Shown piece after piece: positions 1 through 6,074 of a stretch of 12,758 bases of DNA. The position numbers and the translations under genes were made by a program. The notes under the pieces were generated by a model. It saw nothing but the letters and a program-made list of their open reading frames with translations, did not search any database and had not been told where the DNA came from. The DNA is from Spartobacteria bacterium (lineage in GTDB: Bacteria; Verrucomicrobiota; Verrucomicrobiae; Chthoniobacterales; UBA6821): assembly GCA_003136515.1 (NCBI GenBank), contig PLEU01000055.1, positions 1 to 12,758 on the forward strand, in the 5' to 3' direction. Position 1 is the first letter of the stretch; each line of letters starts with the position of its first letter.

Positions 1-1
1 G

Positions 2-688
2 CAGCACCAGCTTCTTTTTCCAGTTGCCGGGCTGCTCTTTATCGAGACGAAGAATAATTTCTATGTGGTCTCTCCGCAGATTGCGCTCTGGATTCCAGCG
101 GGGGTGAGTCATGCAACCACCACGATGAATGCACAGACCCTCTCCGCTTTTTTAAGCCCGGCGGAGTTTGAGCGCATCTCGGAATCTCCCGTGATGGTGC
201 GCGTGACCCCGCTTCTGCATCACACGATGAAGCATTCTGTCGAGCATCAGGATGCCGTCTGCGGATATAAAGAGGCGCTCTTCCGGGTCATTCACGGGGC
301 GGCGAGCGAAAATATTCTGGAGGGTTCTTTGCCCCTGCTTCCGGTTGGCACTTCCGAGAGTCTAAAGCGCACCATCGACGCCATCATGCAGGAGCTTGGC
401 TCCATCACGGTGCGTCAGCTGGCGATGAGTACGGGGCAGAGCGAGAGGACGATGCGGCGGCGATTTCTCAGGGAAATCGGCATGGGGCCGGAGCTTTTCA
501 TTCAGCGTGCACGGCTTATTCGGGCGATGCAGCTCCTGATGGCCGATCGGGGAGAGACAATCACCGAGATCGGTCTGGAGGCCGGATACTCCAACCATAG
601 TGCCTTCACTTCTGCCTTTCGCAAACTGACCGGAATGACGCCGAGCACTTTCCGCAAAGGGAGCGGAGGGAGTGTGAATCGGGTTTGA
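2..688 (+). CDS. AraC-family transcriptional regulator with cupin-type sensor domain (5' partial)
   Basis: The frame is open from base 2, so the gene is cut by the left edge; 228 residues remain and perhaps 30-40 are missing compared with usual cupin-type AraC regulators. The GTG at 65 is an internal valine, because the codons before it read as the cupin strand just upstream of the ALWIPAGVSH signature typical of the AraC ligand-binding cupin. The C-terminal part holds the two helix-turn-helix motifs of the AraC/XylS DNA-binding domain: the first around residues 135-155 (ITVRQLAMSTGQSERTMRRR), the second around 187-214 (ITEIGLEAGYSNHSAFTSAF), followed by the usual KLTGMTPSTFRK end. It should be a DNA-binding activator or repressor responding to a small ligand; ligand and targets cannot be told from here. 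It converges on ftsY with only 3 bp between the stop codons and no terminator hairpin. Confidence 0.87.
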   Translation, partial: QHQLLFPVAGLLFIETKNNFYVVSPQIALWIPAGVSHATTTMNAQTLSAFLSPAEFERISESPVMVRVTPLLHHTMKHSVEHQDAVCGYKEALFRVIHGAASENILEGSLPLLPVGTSESLKRTIDAIMQELGSITVRQLAMSTGQSERTMRRRFLREIGMGPELFIQRARLIRAMQLLMADRGETITEIGLEAGYSNHSAFTSAFRKLTGMTPSTFRKGSGGSVNRV

Positions 689-691
689 AGG

Positions 692-1546
692 TTACAACAT
701 CCGCTCCAAAAAGGCGTTGCGGTCAAAGAGTGCCAGGTCGCCGACATTTTCCCCTGTGCCGAGGAATCGGGGCTGGATACCGGTTTCTCTGGCGATGGCG
801 ACAGCCACACCACCCTTTCCGGATCCATCGAGCTTGGTCAGCACAAGTCCAGTAAGGCCGGTGGCAGCGTGGAATTCCCGCGCCTGCACGACGGCATTGC
901 TTCCTGTCGTGGTGTCAGCGACAAGGAAGATCTCGTGCGGTGCCGTGGGATCGAGTTTCGCGAGGGAACGCTTCACCTTGGAGAGCTCCTGCATGAGATT
1001 AGACTTGGTGTGCAGACGGCCCGCAGTGTCGCATATGAGGAAGTCGGATCGAAGCCGCTTTGCCTTGGCTAGGGCATCGTGGCAGAGGGCGGCAGGATCG
1101 GCCCCATAGCCGCTGCAGACGACCTCGATCCCTAGGCGATCCCCCCAAGCCTTGAGCTGCTCGACGGCAGCGGCACGGAAGGTGTCGGCGGCGCAGAGCA
1201 GGACACTCTGACCTCGTGACTGGATTAGTGCGGCAAGCTTGGCACTGCTGGTCGTTTTCCCTGTGCCGTTCACCCCCACCATCAGAATGACCGTGGGGCC
1301 TTCCCGTGAAAGGGTGAGGTCTTTTCCATTTTCGGCAAGATGACGAGCGGCTTCCTCCCGTGCTGCCTCAAGGACATTCTCAGCGTGGAGGGCAAGCCCC
1401 CTTGATCGCAGGGAGTCGAGGATGGCTGTGGCCGTAGGTGCGCCGAGATCAGACTGCCAGAGAGCGGACTCGATCTCCTCCCAATCGACCGACTGATGGG
1501 TGCCAGTGATCCTTCCAAGAATTCCTTTAAGCCATCCGCCAGCCAT
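692..1546 (-). CDS. ftsY: Signal recognition particle receptor FtsY (NG domain only)
   Basis: FtsY is the SRP receptor GTPase that docks ribosome-nascent chain-SRP complexes at the inner membrane for co-translational insertion. The 284-residue protein shows a helical N domain (about 20-75), then all SRP-GTPase motifs: G1 GVNGTGKTT at 91-99, the DTFRAAAVEQL insertion box at 121-131, DTAGR at 173-177, TKLDG at 237-241 and GTGENVGDL at 263-271. The GVNGxGKTT and DTFRAAA forms fit FtsY rather than Ffh, and there is no methionine-rich M domain. The acidic A domain of E. coli FtsY is absent; a short N-terminal stretch (MAGGWLKGILGRI) that could form a membrane-binding amphipathic helix remains. The start ATG overlaps the nusB stop as TAATG, which suggests translational coupling. 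It is the last gene of the minus-strand cluster. Confidence 0.95.
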   Translation of the reverse strand: MAGGWLKGILGRITGTHQSVDWEEIESALWQSDLGAPTATAILDSLRSRGLALHAENVLEAAREEAARHLAENGKDLTLSREGPTVILMVGVNGTGKTTSSAKLAALIQSRGQSVLLCAADTFRAAAVEQLKAWGDRLGIEVVCSGYGADPAALCHDALAKAKRLRSDFLICDTAGRLHTKSNLMQELSKVKRSLAKLDPTAPHEIFLVADTTTGSNAVVQAREFHAATGLTGLVLTKLDGSGKGGVAVAIARETGIQPRFLGTGENVGDLALFDRNAFLERML

Positions 1547-2007
1547 TAGTCTTCAAACGGTGGTTCTGATGCCGGAGAGGCCTTTGAGCCTGTCCGCTCG
1601 GGACGTGAGAGGGTCGCTTTGATGCGGTCAAGCACTCCGTTGACAAAACGCCCCGATTCCTCGGTGCCGTATTTTTTTGCTATGTCAATCGCTTCGTTGA
1701 TGGAAACAACGGGCGGGATATCAGGACAGAAGAGCATTTCATGAATGGCCAGACGGAGGATGTTGCGATCGACTGCGGAGAGGCGGTCTAGTTCATAGTT
1801 CTGGCTGTGGGCGCGGAGGGACTCATCGACAGCCGGGGCGTGATCAAGAAGGCCGCGGACGAGCCCCTCACAGAAGCGACGTGCCGCAGGACTCAGTCCG
1901 CGGAAGGCATAGAAATCCTCTAGATCACCCACTCCGGCACCTCCGCCGAGATCGCGCTGATAAAGGAATTGTATGGCCGCTTCACGGCCTTCACGTCGTA
2001 CTCCCAT
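1546..2007 (-). CDS. nusB: Transcription antitermination factor NusB
   Basis: NusB binds boxA RNA together with NusE (ribosomal protein S10) and supports antitermination of rRNA transcription. The 153-residue protein has the family landmarks in order: the arginine-rich N-terminal helix RREGREAAIQFLYQ (residues 4-17), the central LDRLSAVDRNILRLAIHEML segment, and the C-terminal VVSINEAIDIAKKYG...FVNGVLDRI signature. About 20 residues after that signature form a low-complexity Ser/Pro/Glu tail outside the conserved fold. It starts 5 bp after the ribH stop and its stop overlaps the ftsY start by one base. The ribH-nusB order is a widespread bacterial arrangement. No Shine-Dalgarno is visible upstream (the leader is pyrimidine-rich), so translation probably depends on coupling to ribH. 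Confidence 0.95.
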   Translation of the reverse strand: MGVRREGREAAIQFLYQRDLGGGAGVGDLEDFYAFRGLSPAARRFCEGLVRGLLDHAPAVDESLRAHSQNYELDRLSAVDRNILRLAIHEMLFCPDIPPVVSINEAIDIAKKYGTEESGRFVNGVLDRIKATLSRPERTGSKASPASEPPFED

Positions 2008-2012
2008 GGTGA

Positions 2013-2492
2013 TTAGCGGGAGACGATACCCCTCGATTCGCGGATAATCTCAATGGCAGTACGGACTGCCTCAGTGCCACGATTGAATTCTTCTCCTAGG
2101 CAGCGTTCTTGCGCCTGCGATTCATCGTCGAGCAGGAGGACGCCATGAATCACCGGGGTATTGGTCTCCACCGAGAGACGGCAGAGAGTATCACTGACCG
2201 ATGCTGCGACGAAATCCGCGTGGGATGTTTCGCCGCGGAGGATGACACCCAGGCATATCACGGCATCAGGTTTGCGGCGGCGGATGACCTGTGCGGCCAG
2301 AAACGGAATTTCGAAAGAGCCCGGGGTATGGACGACTTCTATTTTGGTAGAGGGGTCGATGAGTTGTATTTCACGCAAAGTCCTTTCCACCATTGGTTCA
2401 ACCAGTTCTTCGTTGTAACTGCTGGCTACAATGGAAATAACAATGGTTCCCTGTGTGGCCAAGCGGGGGCGAGTTGGAAGATGCTTAAGCAT
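2013..2492 (-). CDS. ribH: 6,7-dimethyl-8-ribityllumazine synthase
   Basis: RibH condenses 5-amino-6-ribitylaminouracil with 3,4-dihydroxy-2-butanone 4-phosphate to form lumazine, the penultimate step of riboflavin synthesis; the family forms pentamers or 60-subunit capsids. The 159-residue length is normal. Visible motifs: the ASSYNEE substrate-binding loop (23-29), the TPGSFEIP strand (56-63), GVILRGETSHADFV (82-95) with the likely catalytic histidine H91, and GVLLLDDESQAQER (117-130), whose R130 matches the phosphate-binding arginine. The usual GNKG near the C-terminus reads FNRG (136-139), a conservative Lys-to-Arg change. The ATG at 2490-2492 is preceded in frame by a nearby stop, which limits the start, and no Shine-Dalgarno is seen. 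A 90-bp gap separates it from ribBA; nusB follows after 5 bp. Confidence 0.94.
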   Translation of the reverse strand: MLKHLPTRPRLATQGTIVISIVASSYNEELVEPMVERTLREIQLIDPSTKIEVVHTPGSFEIPFLAAQVIRRRKPDAVICLGVILRGETSHADFVAASVSDTLCRLSVETNTPVIHGVLLLDDESQAQERCLGEEFNRGTEAVRTAIEIIRESRGIVSR

Positions 2493-2582
2493 TGCGGGAA
2501 GTGATCAGATAAAGCTGATTAGAGAGCGAAAGGGGGTAAGGGTGCAATCTCCAAGCACGAAAGACGGGCTGAAAGCTCGATT

Positions 2583-3875
2583 TCAGAGGAGATGGCCCAT
2601 TTTTTTCTTCTTGGTGGAGAGATAGCGGGCGTTATGGGGATTTGCCGCCGAGTTGATCGGTACCCGTTCGATGATCTCCATGCCGTAGCCCTCAAGTCCC
2701 ACCACCTTGCGAGGGTTGTTGGTAAGAAGTCGGATTTTACGAATACCGAGATCGGCCAGGATCTGGGCCCCGGTGCCGTACTCGCGGAGATCGGATGGAT
2801 AGCCAAGGCGTTCATTGGCCTGGACGGTATCCAGCCCCTCCTCCTGAAGTTTGTAAGCGTGAATTTTGGCCGGAAGACCGATGCCGCGTCCCTCCTGCCG
2901 CATGTAGACGAGTACCCCGTGGCCGCTTTCGGAAATCCGGGTGAGTGCCTGATGGAGCTGACTGCCGCAGTCGCATCGGCGCGATCCGAAAACATCGCCA
3001 GTGAGACATTCGCTGTGAACGCGCACCAGAGCCGGTTTCTCAGGGTCAATCGGTCCCTTGACCAGGGCGAGGTGGTGGTTGTTGTCAATCTCGGCGCGGT
3101 AGAGAAAAAGTTGAAAATCACCGAAGTCGGTAGGCAACGTGATTTCCTGCTCGCGCTGGATGAGTTTCTCACTTTGTCGCCGATAGGCGATGAGATCGCG
3201 GATCGAACAGATTTTTAGCCCGTGCTTTTTTTTGAATTTCAGCAGATCCGGGAGCCGGGCCATAGATCCATCGGCGTTGAGAATCTCGCAGATGACTCCA
3301 GAGGGATCGAGACCCGCGAGTCGGGCCAGATCAACAGAGGCCTCGGTGTGCCCGGCGCGTCGAAGGACTCCGCCTGCGGCTGCCTGAAGGGGAAAAATGT
3401 GTCCGGGTTGACGTAGATCCTTCGGGGTGGATTTTGGATCGCTGAGCACCTTGATCGTCGTGGATCGATCGCGGGCACTAATGCCAGTGGTGGCACCGTG
3501 TGTGGCATCGACGGAGACTGTGAAGTCTGTCGCATGAATTTCCCGATTGTGAGCCACCATGCGCTGGAGCCCGAGTTTCGCAGCACGTTCTTCGGTCACA
3601 GGGCAACAGATGAGTCCGCGTCCGAACTGCGCCATGAAATTAACGGCATGGGGCGTGACCTTGGAGGCGGCCATGACGAGATCCCCTTCGTTTTCACGAT
3701 CCTCGTCATCCGTGACGATCACCATCCTGCCATGACGGATCTCTTCAATAACCGCTGGAATTGTATCAAAACCCTTGTCCTTTTTTGATAATTCCACGCC
3801 GTCGTTGGCGTAATTCCTTTTCGCTGGGCGCTTAGACTCGGAATTCTTCTCTCGGGCCGGAGAAAGCTTCTTCAT
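2583..3875 (-). CDS. ribBA: Bifunctional 3,4-dihydroxy-2-butanone-4-phosphate synthase / GTP cyclohydrolase II
   Basis: This enzyme makes both riboflavin precursors: the N-terminal RibB half converts ribulose 5-phosphate to dihydroxybutanone phosphate, and the C-terminal RibA half opens GTP. The RibB signatures are [15 protein letters not shown] (56-70), the [15 protein letters not shown] loop (123-137) and [16 protein letters not shown] (173-188), with the metal-binding RENEGD and HTEA present. The RibA half has the zinc cysteines C290, C301 and C303 in [20 protein letters not shown], the RQEGRGIGL loop (326-334), [10 protein letters not shown] (364-373) and TNNPRK (385-390). The protein is 430 residues against about 400 usual; the excess is a Lys/Arg/Ser-rich N-terminal tail of about 35 residues. 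Its ATG overlaps the mnmA stop as ATGA, so translation is probably coupled to mnmA. No strong Shine-Dalgarno was found. Confidence 0.96.
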   Translation of the reverse strand: MKKLSPAREKNSESKRPAKRNYANDGVELSKKDKGFDTIPAVIEEIRHGRMVIVTDDEDRENEGDLVMAASKVTPHAVNFMAQFGRGLICCPVTEERAAKLGLQRMVAHNREIHATDFTVSVDATHGATTGISARDRSTTIKVLSDPKSTPKDLRQPGHIFPLQAAAGGVLRRAGHTEASVDLARLAGLDPSGVICEILNADGSMARLPDLLKFKKKHGLKICSIRDLIAYRRQSEKLIQREQEITLPTDFGDFQLFLYRAEIDNNHHLALVKGPIDPEKPALVRVHSECLTGDVFGSRRCDCGSQLHQALTRISESGHGVLVYMRQEGRGIGLPAKIHAYKLQEEGLDTVQANERLGYPSDLREYGTGAQILADLGIRKIRLLTNNPRKVVGLEGYGMEIIERVPINSAANPHNARYLSTKKKKMGHLL

Positions 3876-5029
3876 GACAATACCATCTCTGACGCAACTG
3901 GTGCCGGTTGGGATGCTGGATTCGCTACAATATTGCGGCGTGCGATCCAGCCACCACCGACGACCCTATCACCATCGTAGAAGACGGCTGCTTGTCCTGG
4001 CGTGACGGCGCGAAGTGGTGCGAAGGTCCGTACGGTTGCAGTGCCTGAACTTTCGGCGTTCACAGCCGCTTTCTCGCCAGTGTGCCCGTGACGCACCTTT
4101 ACGGTAATCTTTTTAGGAGAGTGCGCATCCGGGGGAGTCTCATGCCAAGTGGCGCGGGTGACGGTGAATTCCTCGCAGAGAAGATCTTCCTCACCGCCGA
4201 GAACAACACGACCGGTTGCTGCATCTATATCCACCACATAGCGGGGTGTTCCACCACCGCCAGGCAACCCCTTACGCTGGCCAATTGTGAAAAATTCGAT
4301 GCCCTCATGGGGGCCGAGATAGTTGTTGTTCAGATCGTAGAATCCGCCCGGCTGGAAGATCTCCCCACGCTCACGCAAGAAAGCCTTGTAATCCTTTCCT
4401 GGAACGAAACAGATCTCCTGGCTGTCCTCCTTCTCGGCGACTTTGAGTCCCAGCTTCCGGGCGATGCCCCGAATTTCCTCCTTCGTGAGACAGCCCAGCG
4501 GGAACAGGGTACGGGAAAGCTGTTTGTCGTTCAGACTAAAAAGGAAGTAGGATTGGTCCTTCTTCTGATCAAGTCCCTTTCGGAGGATCGGGGGTTCATT
4601 TTCAGGATGCTCAACGATGGCGTAATGGCCAGTGGCTATGAAGGTGGCGCCGAGAGCCTCAGCCTTGTCCCAAAGATTACCAAATTTCAACTTTTCGTTG
4701 CATAGGACGCAGGGATTAGGGGTGCGTCCAGCGCGGTATTCATCCGCAAAGTAATCGATGACCAGCCTTTCAAAGGGAATTGCCTCGTCGATCACATAAT
4801 GGGGGATTCCCAAGGCATGGGCGACTCCCCGTGCATCGGCGATGGCCTGGGGGCCGCAGCACTTATCCTCAGCCCTAGTCATGCAATCCTGGGGCCAGAG
4901 TTTCATGGTGACGCCGATGACTTCCCACCCCTGTTCCTTGAGCAACCATGCCGCCACACTCGAATCGACCCCACCACTCATGCCCACGACAACGCGTCGT
5001 GAGCGCGAGGAGGAGTCGGGTGTATTCAT
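3872..5029 (-). CDS. mnmA: tRNA-specific 2-thiouridylase MnmA
   Basis: MnmA activates U34 of Lys, Glu and Gln tRNAs with ATP and inserts sulfur to give s2U34. In the 385-residue protein the PP-loop ATP site is SGGVDSS (18-24), the first catalytic cysteine lies in [13 protein letters not shown] (C110), ATGHYA is at 132-137, KDQSYFLF at 157-164, the second catalytic cysteine is in SQEICFVPG (C207), and GQRKGL is at 250-255. Two beta-barrel tRNA-binding domains fill the C-terminal part. The first active-site motif is CxxC (C107, C110) where E. coli has DxxC; this is a common non-enterobacterial form. It is the first gene of the minus-strand cluster, with a candidate promoter just upstream and a leader too short to hold a riboswitch. 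The stop overlaps the ribBA start. Confidence 0.96.
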   Translation of the reverse strand: MNTPDSSSRSRRVVVGMSGGVDSSVAAWLLKEQGWEVIGVTMKLWPQDCMTRAEDKCCGPQAIADARGVAHALGIPHYVIDEAIPFERLVIDYFADEYRAGRTPNPCVLCNEKLKFGNLWDKAEALGATFIATGHYAIVEHPENEPPILRKGLDQKKDQSYFLFSLNDKQLSRTLFPLGCLTKEEIRGIARKLGLKVAEKEDSQEICFVPGKDYKAFLRERGEIFQPGGFYDLNNNYLGPHEGIEFFTIGQRKGLPGGGGTPRYVVDIDAATGRVVLGGEEDLLCEEFTVTRATWHETPPDAHSPKKITVKVRHGHTGEKAAVNAESSGTATVRTFAPLRAVTPGQAAVFYDGDRVVGGGWIARRNIVANPASQPAPVASEMVLS

Positions 5030-5049
5030 TTCAGGTTGCCGGACAGACG

Positions 5050-5078
5050 AGACTACTAGTTCCGTTAGGGCGCGTCAA
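5050..5078 (-). promoter_or_regulatory. Candidate sigma70-type promoter of the mnmA-ribBA-ribH-nusB-ftsY cluster
   Basis: On the minus strand a TTGACG box (5073-5078) is followed after exactly 17 bp by TAGTCT (5050-5055), an imperfect -10. Transcription would start near 5043, leaving a leader of only about 13 bases before the mnmA ATG. The position between the upstream terminator and the start codon is sensible. The -10 match is poor, so this remains a pattern-based guess. Confidence 0.35.
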
Positions 5079-5107
5079 CGAATGGCATCCCGGGCAAGGT
5101 GCATTCT

Positions 5108-5148
5108 AAAGAAAAGAAAGAGGCCCCGAAGTTTCCTCCGGGGCCTCT
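5108..5148 (-). terminator. Intrinsic terminator of the outer-membrane protein gene
   Basis: A perfect 10-bp inverted repeat (AGAGGCCCCG at 5119-5128 against CGGGGCCTCT at 5139-5148) encloses a 10-base loop. Read on the minus strand, the GC-rich stem is followed directly by a T-rich run (TTCTTTTCTTT, 5118-5108). It lies 22 bp beyond the stop codon of the gene ending at 5171 and should insulate that gene from mnmA. There is no T-run on the plus-strand side, so it looks unidirectional. Confidence 0.88.
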
Positions 5149-5170
5149 ACAAACTGATTCCAAGAATTTC

Positions 5171-5704
5171 TTAGAAAGAGAAACGGATGCCACCGCGGCT
5201 GAGGGTCTCACTGAGTGACCGGCTGCCATAGAGGTAGCGGGAATCAATGAAGATGCCGATGTTCTTGGTAAAGCGATACTCAAGTCCTAGCCCAACATCA
5301 CCATTTCCTGCTGTGGCATGATTGCCCCAAGTTGCACCACCGCCTACGAAACCATACGGAGCAAGATGCCAGCTCTCAATAGGCAGGCGACCAATGAGGT
5401 TGCCGCTGAAGTTATCATAGGTATGTCCATTGCCGTTAAGGCTGCCGAGTGTGTCATCAATTCCGACTCCGAAGTAACGGGTGAAGAAGTAGCTCAGGCC
5501 GAGTCCGCCACCTACGCCGTTGTACGACTGGTGATTGAATCTGCCGGCTGCCCCTGCGACGTATGCGTCTACTTGCCATTCGTTTGCATTGAAGAGATAG
5601 CTCTGCAGTGCAGGAACGACGACTTTTTTGGATTCTGCCGTACCGGCGAAAGAGGTGGCTGCTGTGGCCACGACTAGCGCGAGGAGGGTAAGTGTTTTAT
5701 TCAT
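5171..5704 (-). CDS. Small outer-membrane beta-barrel protein with signal peptide
   Basis: The 177-residue product starts with a clear Sec signal peptide: MNK, a hydrophobic stretch of about 15 residues, then TSFA followed by GTAESKK, with cleavage likely after residue 20. The mature part has alternating amphipathic strands with many aromatic and glycine residues (YVAGAAGRFNHQSYNG, GLGLSYFFTRYFGVGID, APYGFVGGGATWGN, GDVGLGLEYRFTKNIGIFID). It ends in an aromatic-rich strand with a terminal phenylalanine (GGIRFSF), the usual signal for barrel assembly by BAM. This fits the small OmpA-transmembrane-like or porin-like barrel superfamily of about eight strands. It has no periplasmic OmpA-like domain, and the role (structural, adhesive or pore) is unknown. 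It has its own terminator and a candidate promoter and lies divergently from the giant-protein genes. No Shine-Dalgarno precedes the ATG. Confidence 0.82.
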   Translation of the reverse strand: MNKTLTLLALVVATAATSFAGTAESKKVVVPALQSYLFNANEWQVDAYVAGAAGRFNHQSYNGVGGGLGLSYFFTRYFGVGIDDTLGSLNGNGHTYDNFSGNLIGRLPIESWHLAPYGFVGGGATWGNHATAGNGDVGLGLEYRFTKNIGIFIDSRYLYGSRSLSETLSRGGIRFSF

Positions 5705-5737
5705 GTGGTTTGGTTTGTGGTTGTACTGACAATTCGG

Positions 5738-5766
5738 TTACTAGGAGAAGAGCTCCTAACTGTCAA
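5738..5766 (-). promoter_or_regulatory. Candidate promoter of the beta-barrel protein gene
   Basis: On the minus strand a consensus TTGACA (5761-5766) is followed after 17 bp by TAGTAA (5738-5743). Predicted transcription start is near 5731, giving a leader of about 27 bases. The geometry and the TAGT-type -10 match the candidate promoter before mnmA, which slightly strengthens both. A small inverted repeat (5742-5758) overlaps the -10 and spacer and could be an operator. Confidence 0.4.
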
Positions 5767-5959
5767 CGGGTTTGTATGGTCTACGAGGGCGTCAAAAAAA
5801 GATCATGATTCTTTGCAATACGTTTATTTCGGTGATGTTGGGTCAATTATTTCGGGAGGCGGAGCCTGACATGAAGAAGAGGAATCAAGTTAATCACGGA
5901 GGGGTTTGACAAAGGTAAATCTTGTTGGGAAGCAATTTCGTGGGCTGGTGATCTCTTCT

Positions 5960-5971
5960 GCACTGAAGTGC
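5960..5971. repeat. 12-bp dyad, possible operator
   Basis: GCACT-GA-AGTGC is an inverted repeat with perfect 5-bp arms about 30-40 bp upstream of the candidate plus-strand promoter. It could bind a dimeric regulator, but arms this short can occur by chance. Confidence 0.25.
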
Positions 5972-6001
5972 CTCTCGGACTTTTACAAGAGAGAAAGAAA
6001 T

Positions 6002-6030
6002 TTAAAAAAAAGATGCGCGTTCGATAAAAT
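6002..6030 (+). promoter_or_regulatory. Candidate promoter of the giant-protein pair
   Basis: TTAAAA (6002-6007), 17 bp, then TAAAAT (6025-6030, five of six consensus bases). Transcription would start near 6037 and leave a leader of about 38 bases before the ATG at 6075. If real, the alternative TTG start at 6030 lies inside the -10 box and cannot be the start of translation. The region is A-rich, which raises the chance of a fortuitous match. Confidence 0.35.
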
Positions 6031-6074
6031 TGGCTAGTGTGAGAAGCTCAGCTCAATTCTCATTACTTTTCCCA

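Larger units (their letters stand above)
5705..6029. other. Divergent non-coding control region between the beta-barrel gene and the giant-protein genes
   Basis: About 325 bp hold no credible gene. Readable elements are: a short hairpin TAGGAG/CTCCTA at 5742-5758 inside the minus-strand leader or promoter; TTGACA on the minus strand at 5761-5766; a TTGACA on the plus strand at 5906-5911 without a fitting -10; a dyad GCACTGAAGTGC at 5960-5971; an A-rich stretch with TAAAAT at 6025-6030; and a five-codon minicistron ATGCGCGTTCGATAA at 6013-6027. None has clear proof of function. Confidence 0.6.

Noticed and set aside
2493..2582. FMN riboswitch before ribH
   Set aside because: The conserved RFN core is not visible and 90 bp with short stems is too small for the full fold; the leader before mnmA is also too short.
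2592..3218. 208-codon open frame on the plus strand opposite ribBA
   Set aside because: It is antisense to a gene with complete catalytic motifs, resembles no family, and is a by-product of codon use in the other strand.
4082..4705. 207-codon open frame on the plus strand opposite mnmA
   Set aside because: It overlaps conserved MnmA sequence, including both active-site motifs, and has no recognisable domain.
5797..5814. AT-rich dyad around TCATGA as a terminator or operator
   Set aside because: The stem is five A-T-rich pairs with a bulge, too weak to separate from chance.
6030..6074. TTG at 6030 as the start of the first giant protein
   Set aside because: It is a rare start codon, has no SD, lies in a possible -10 element, and the extra residues are absent from the counterpart gene head; it is noted as an alternative only.
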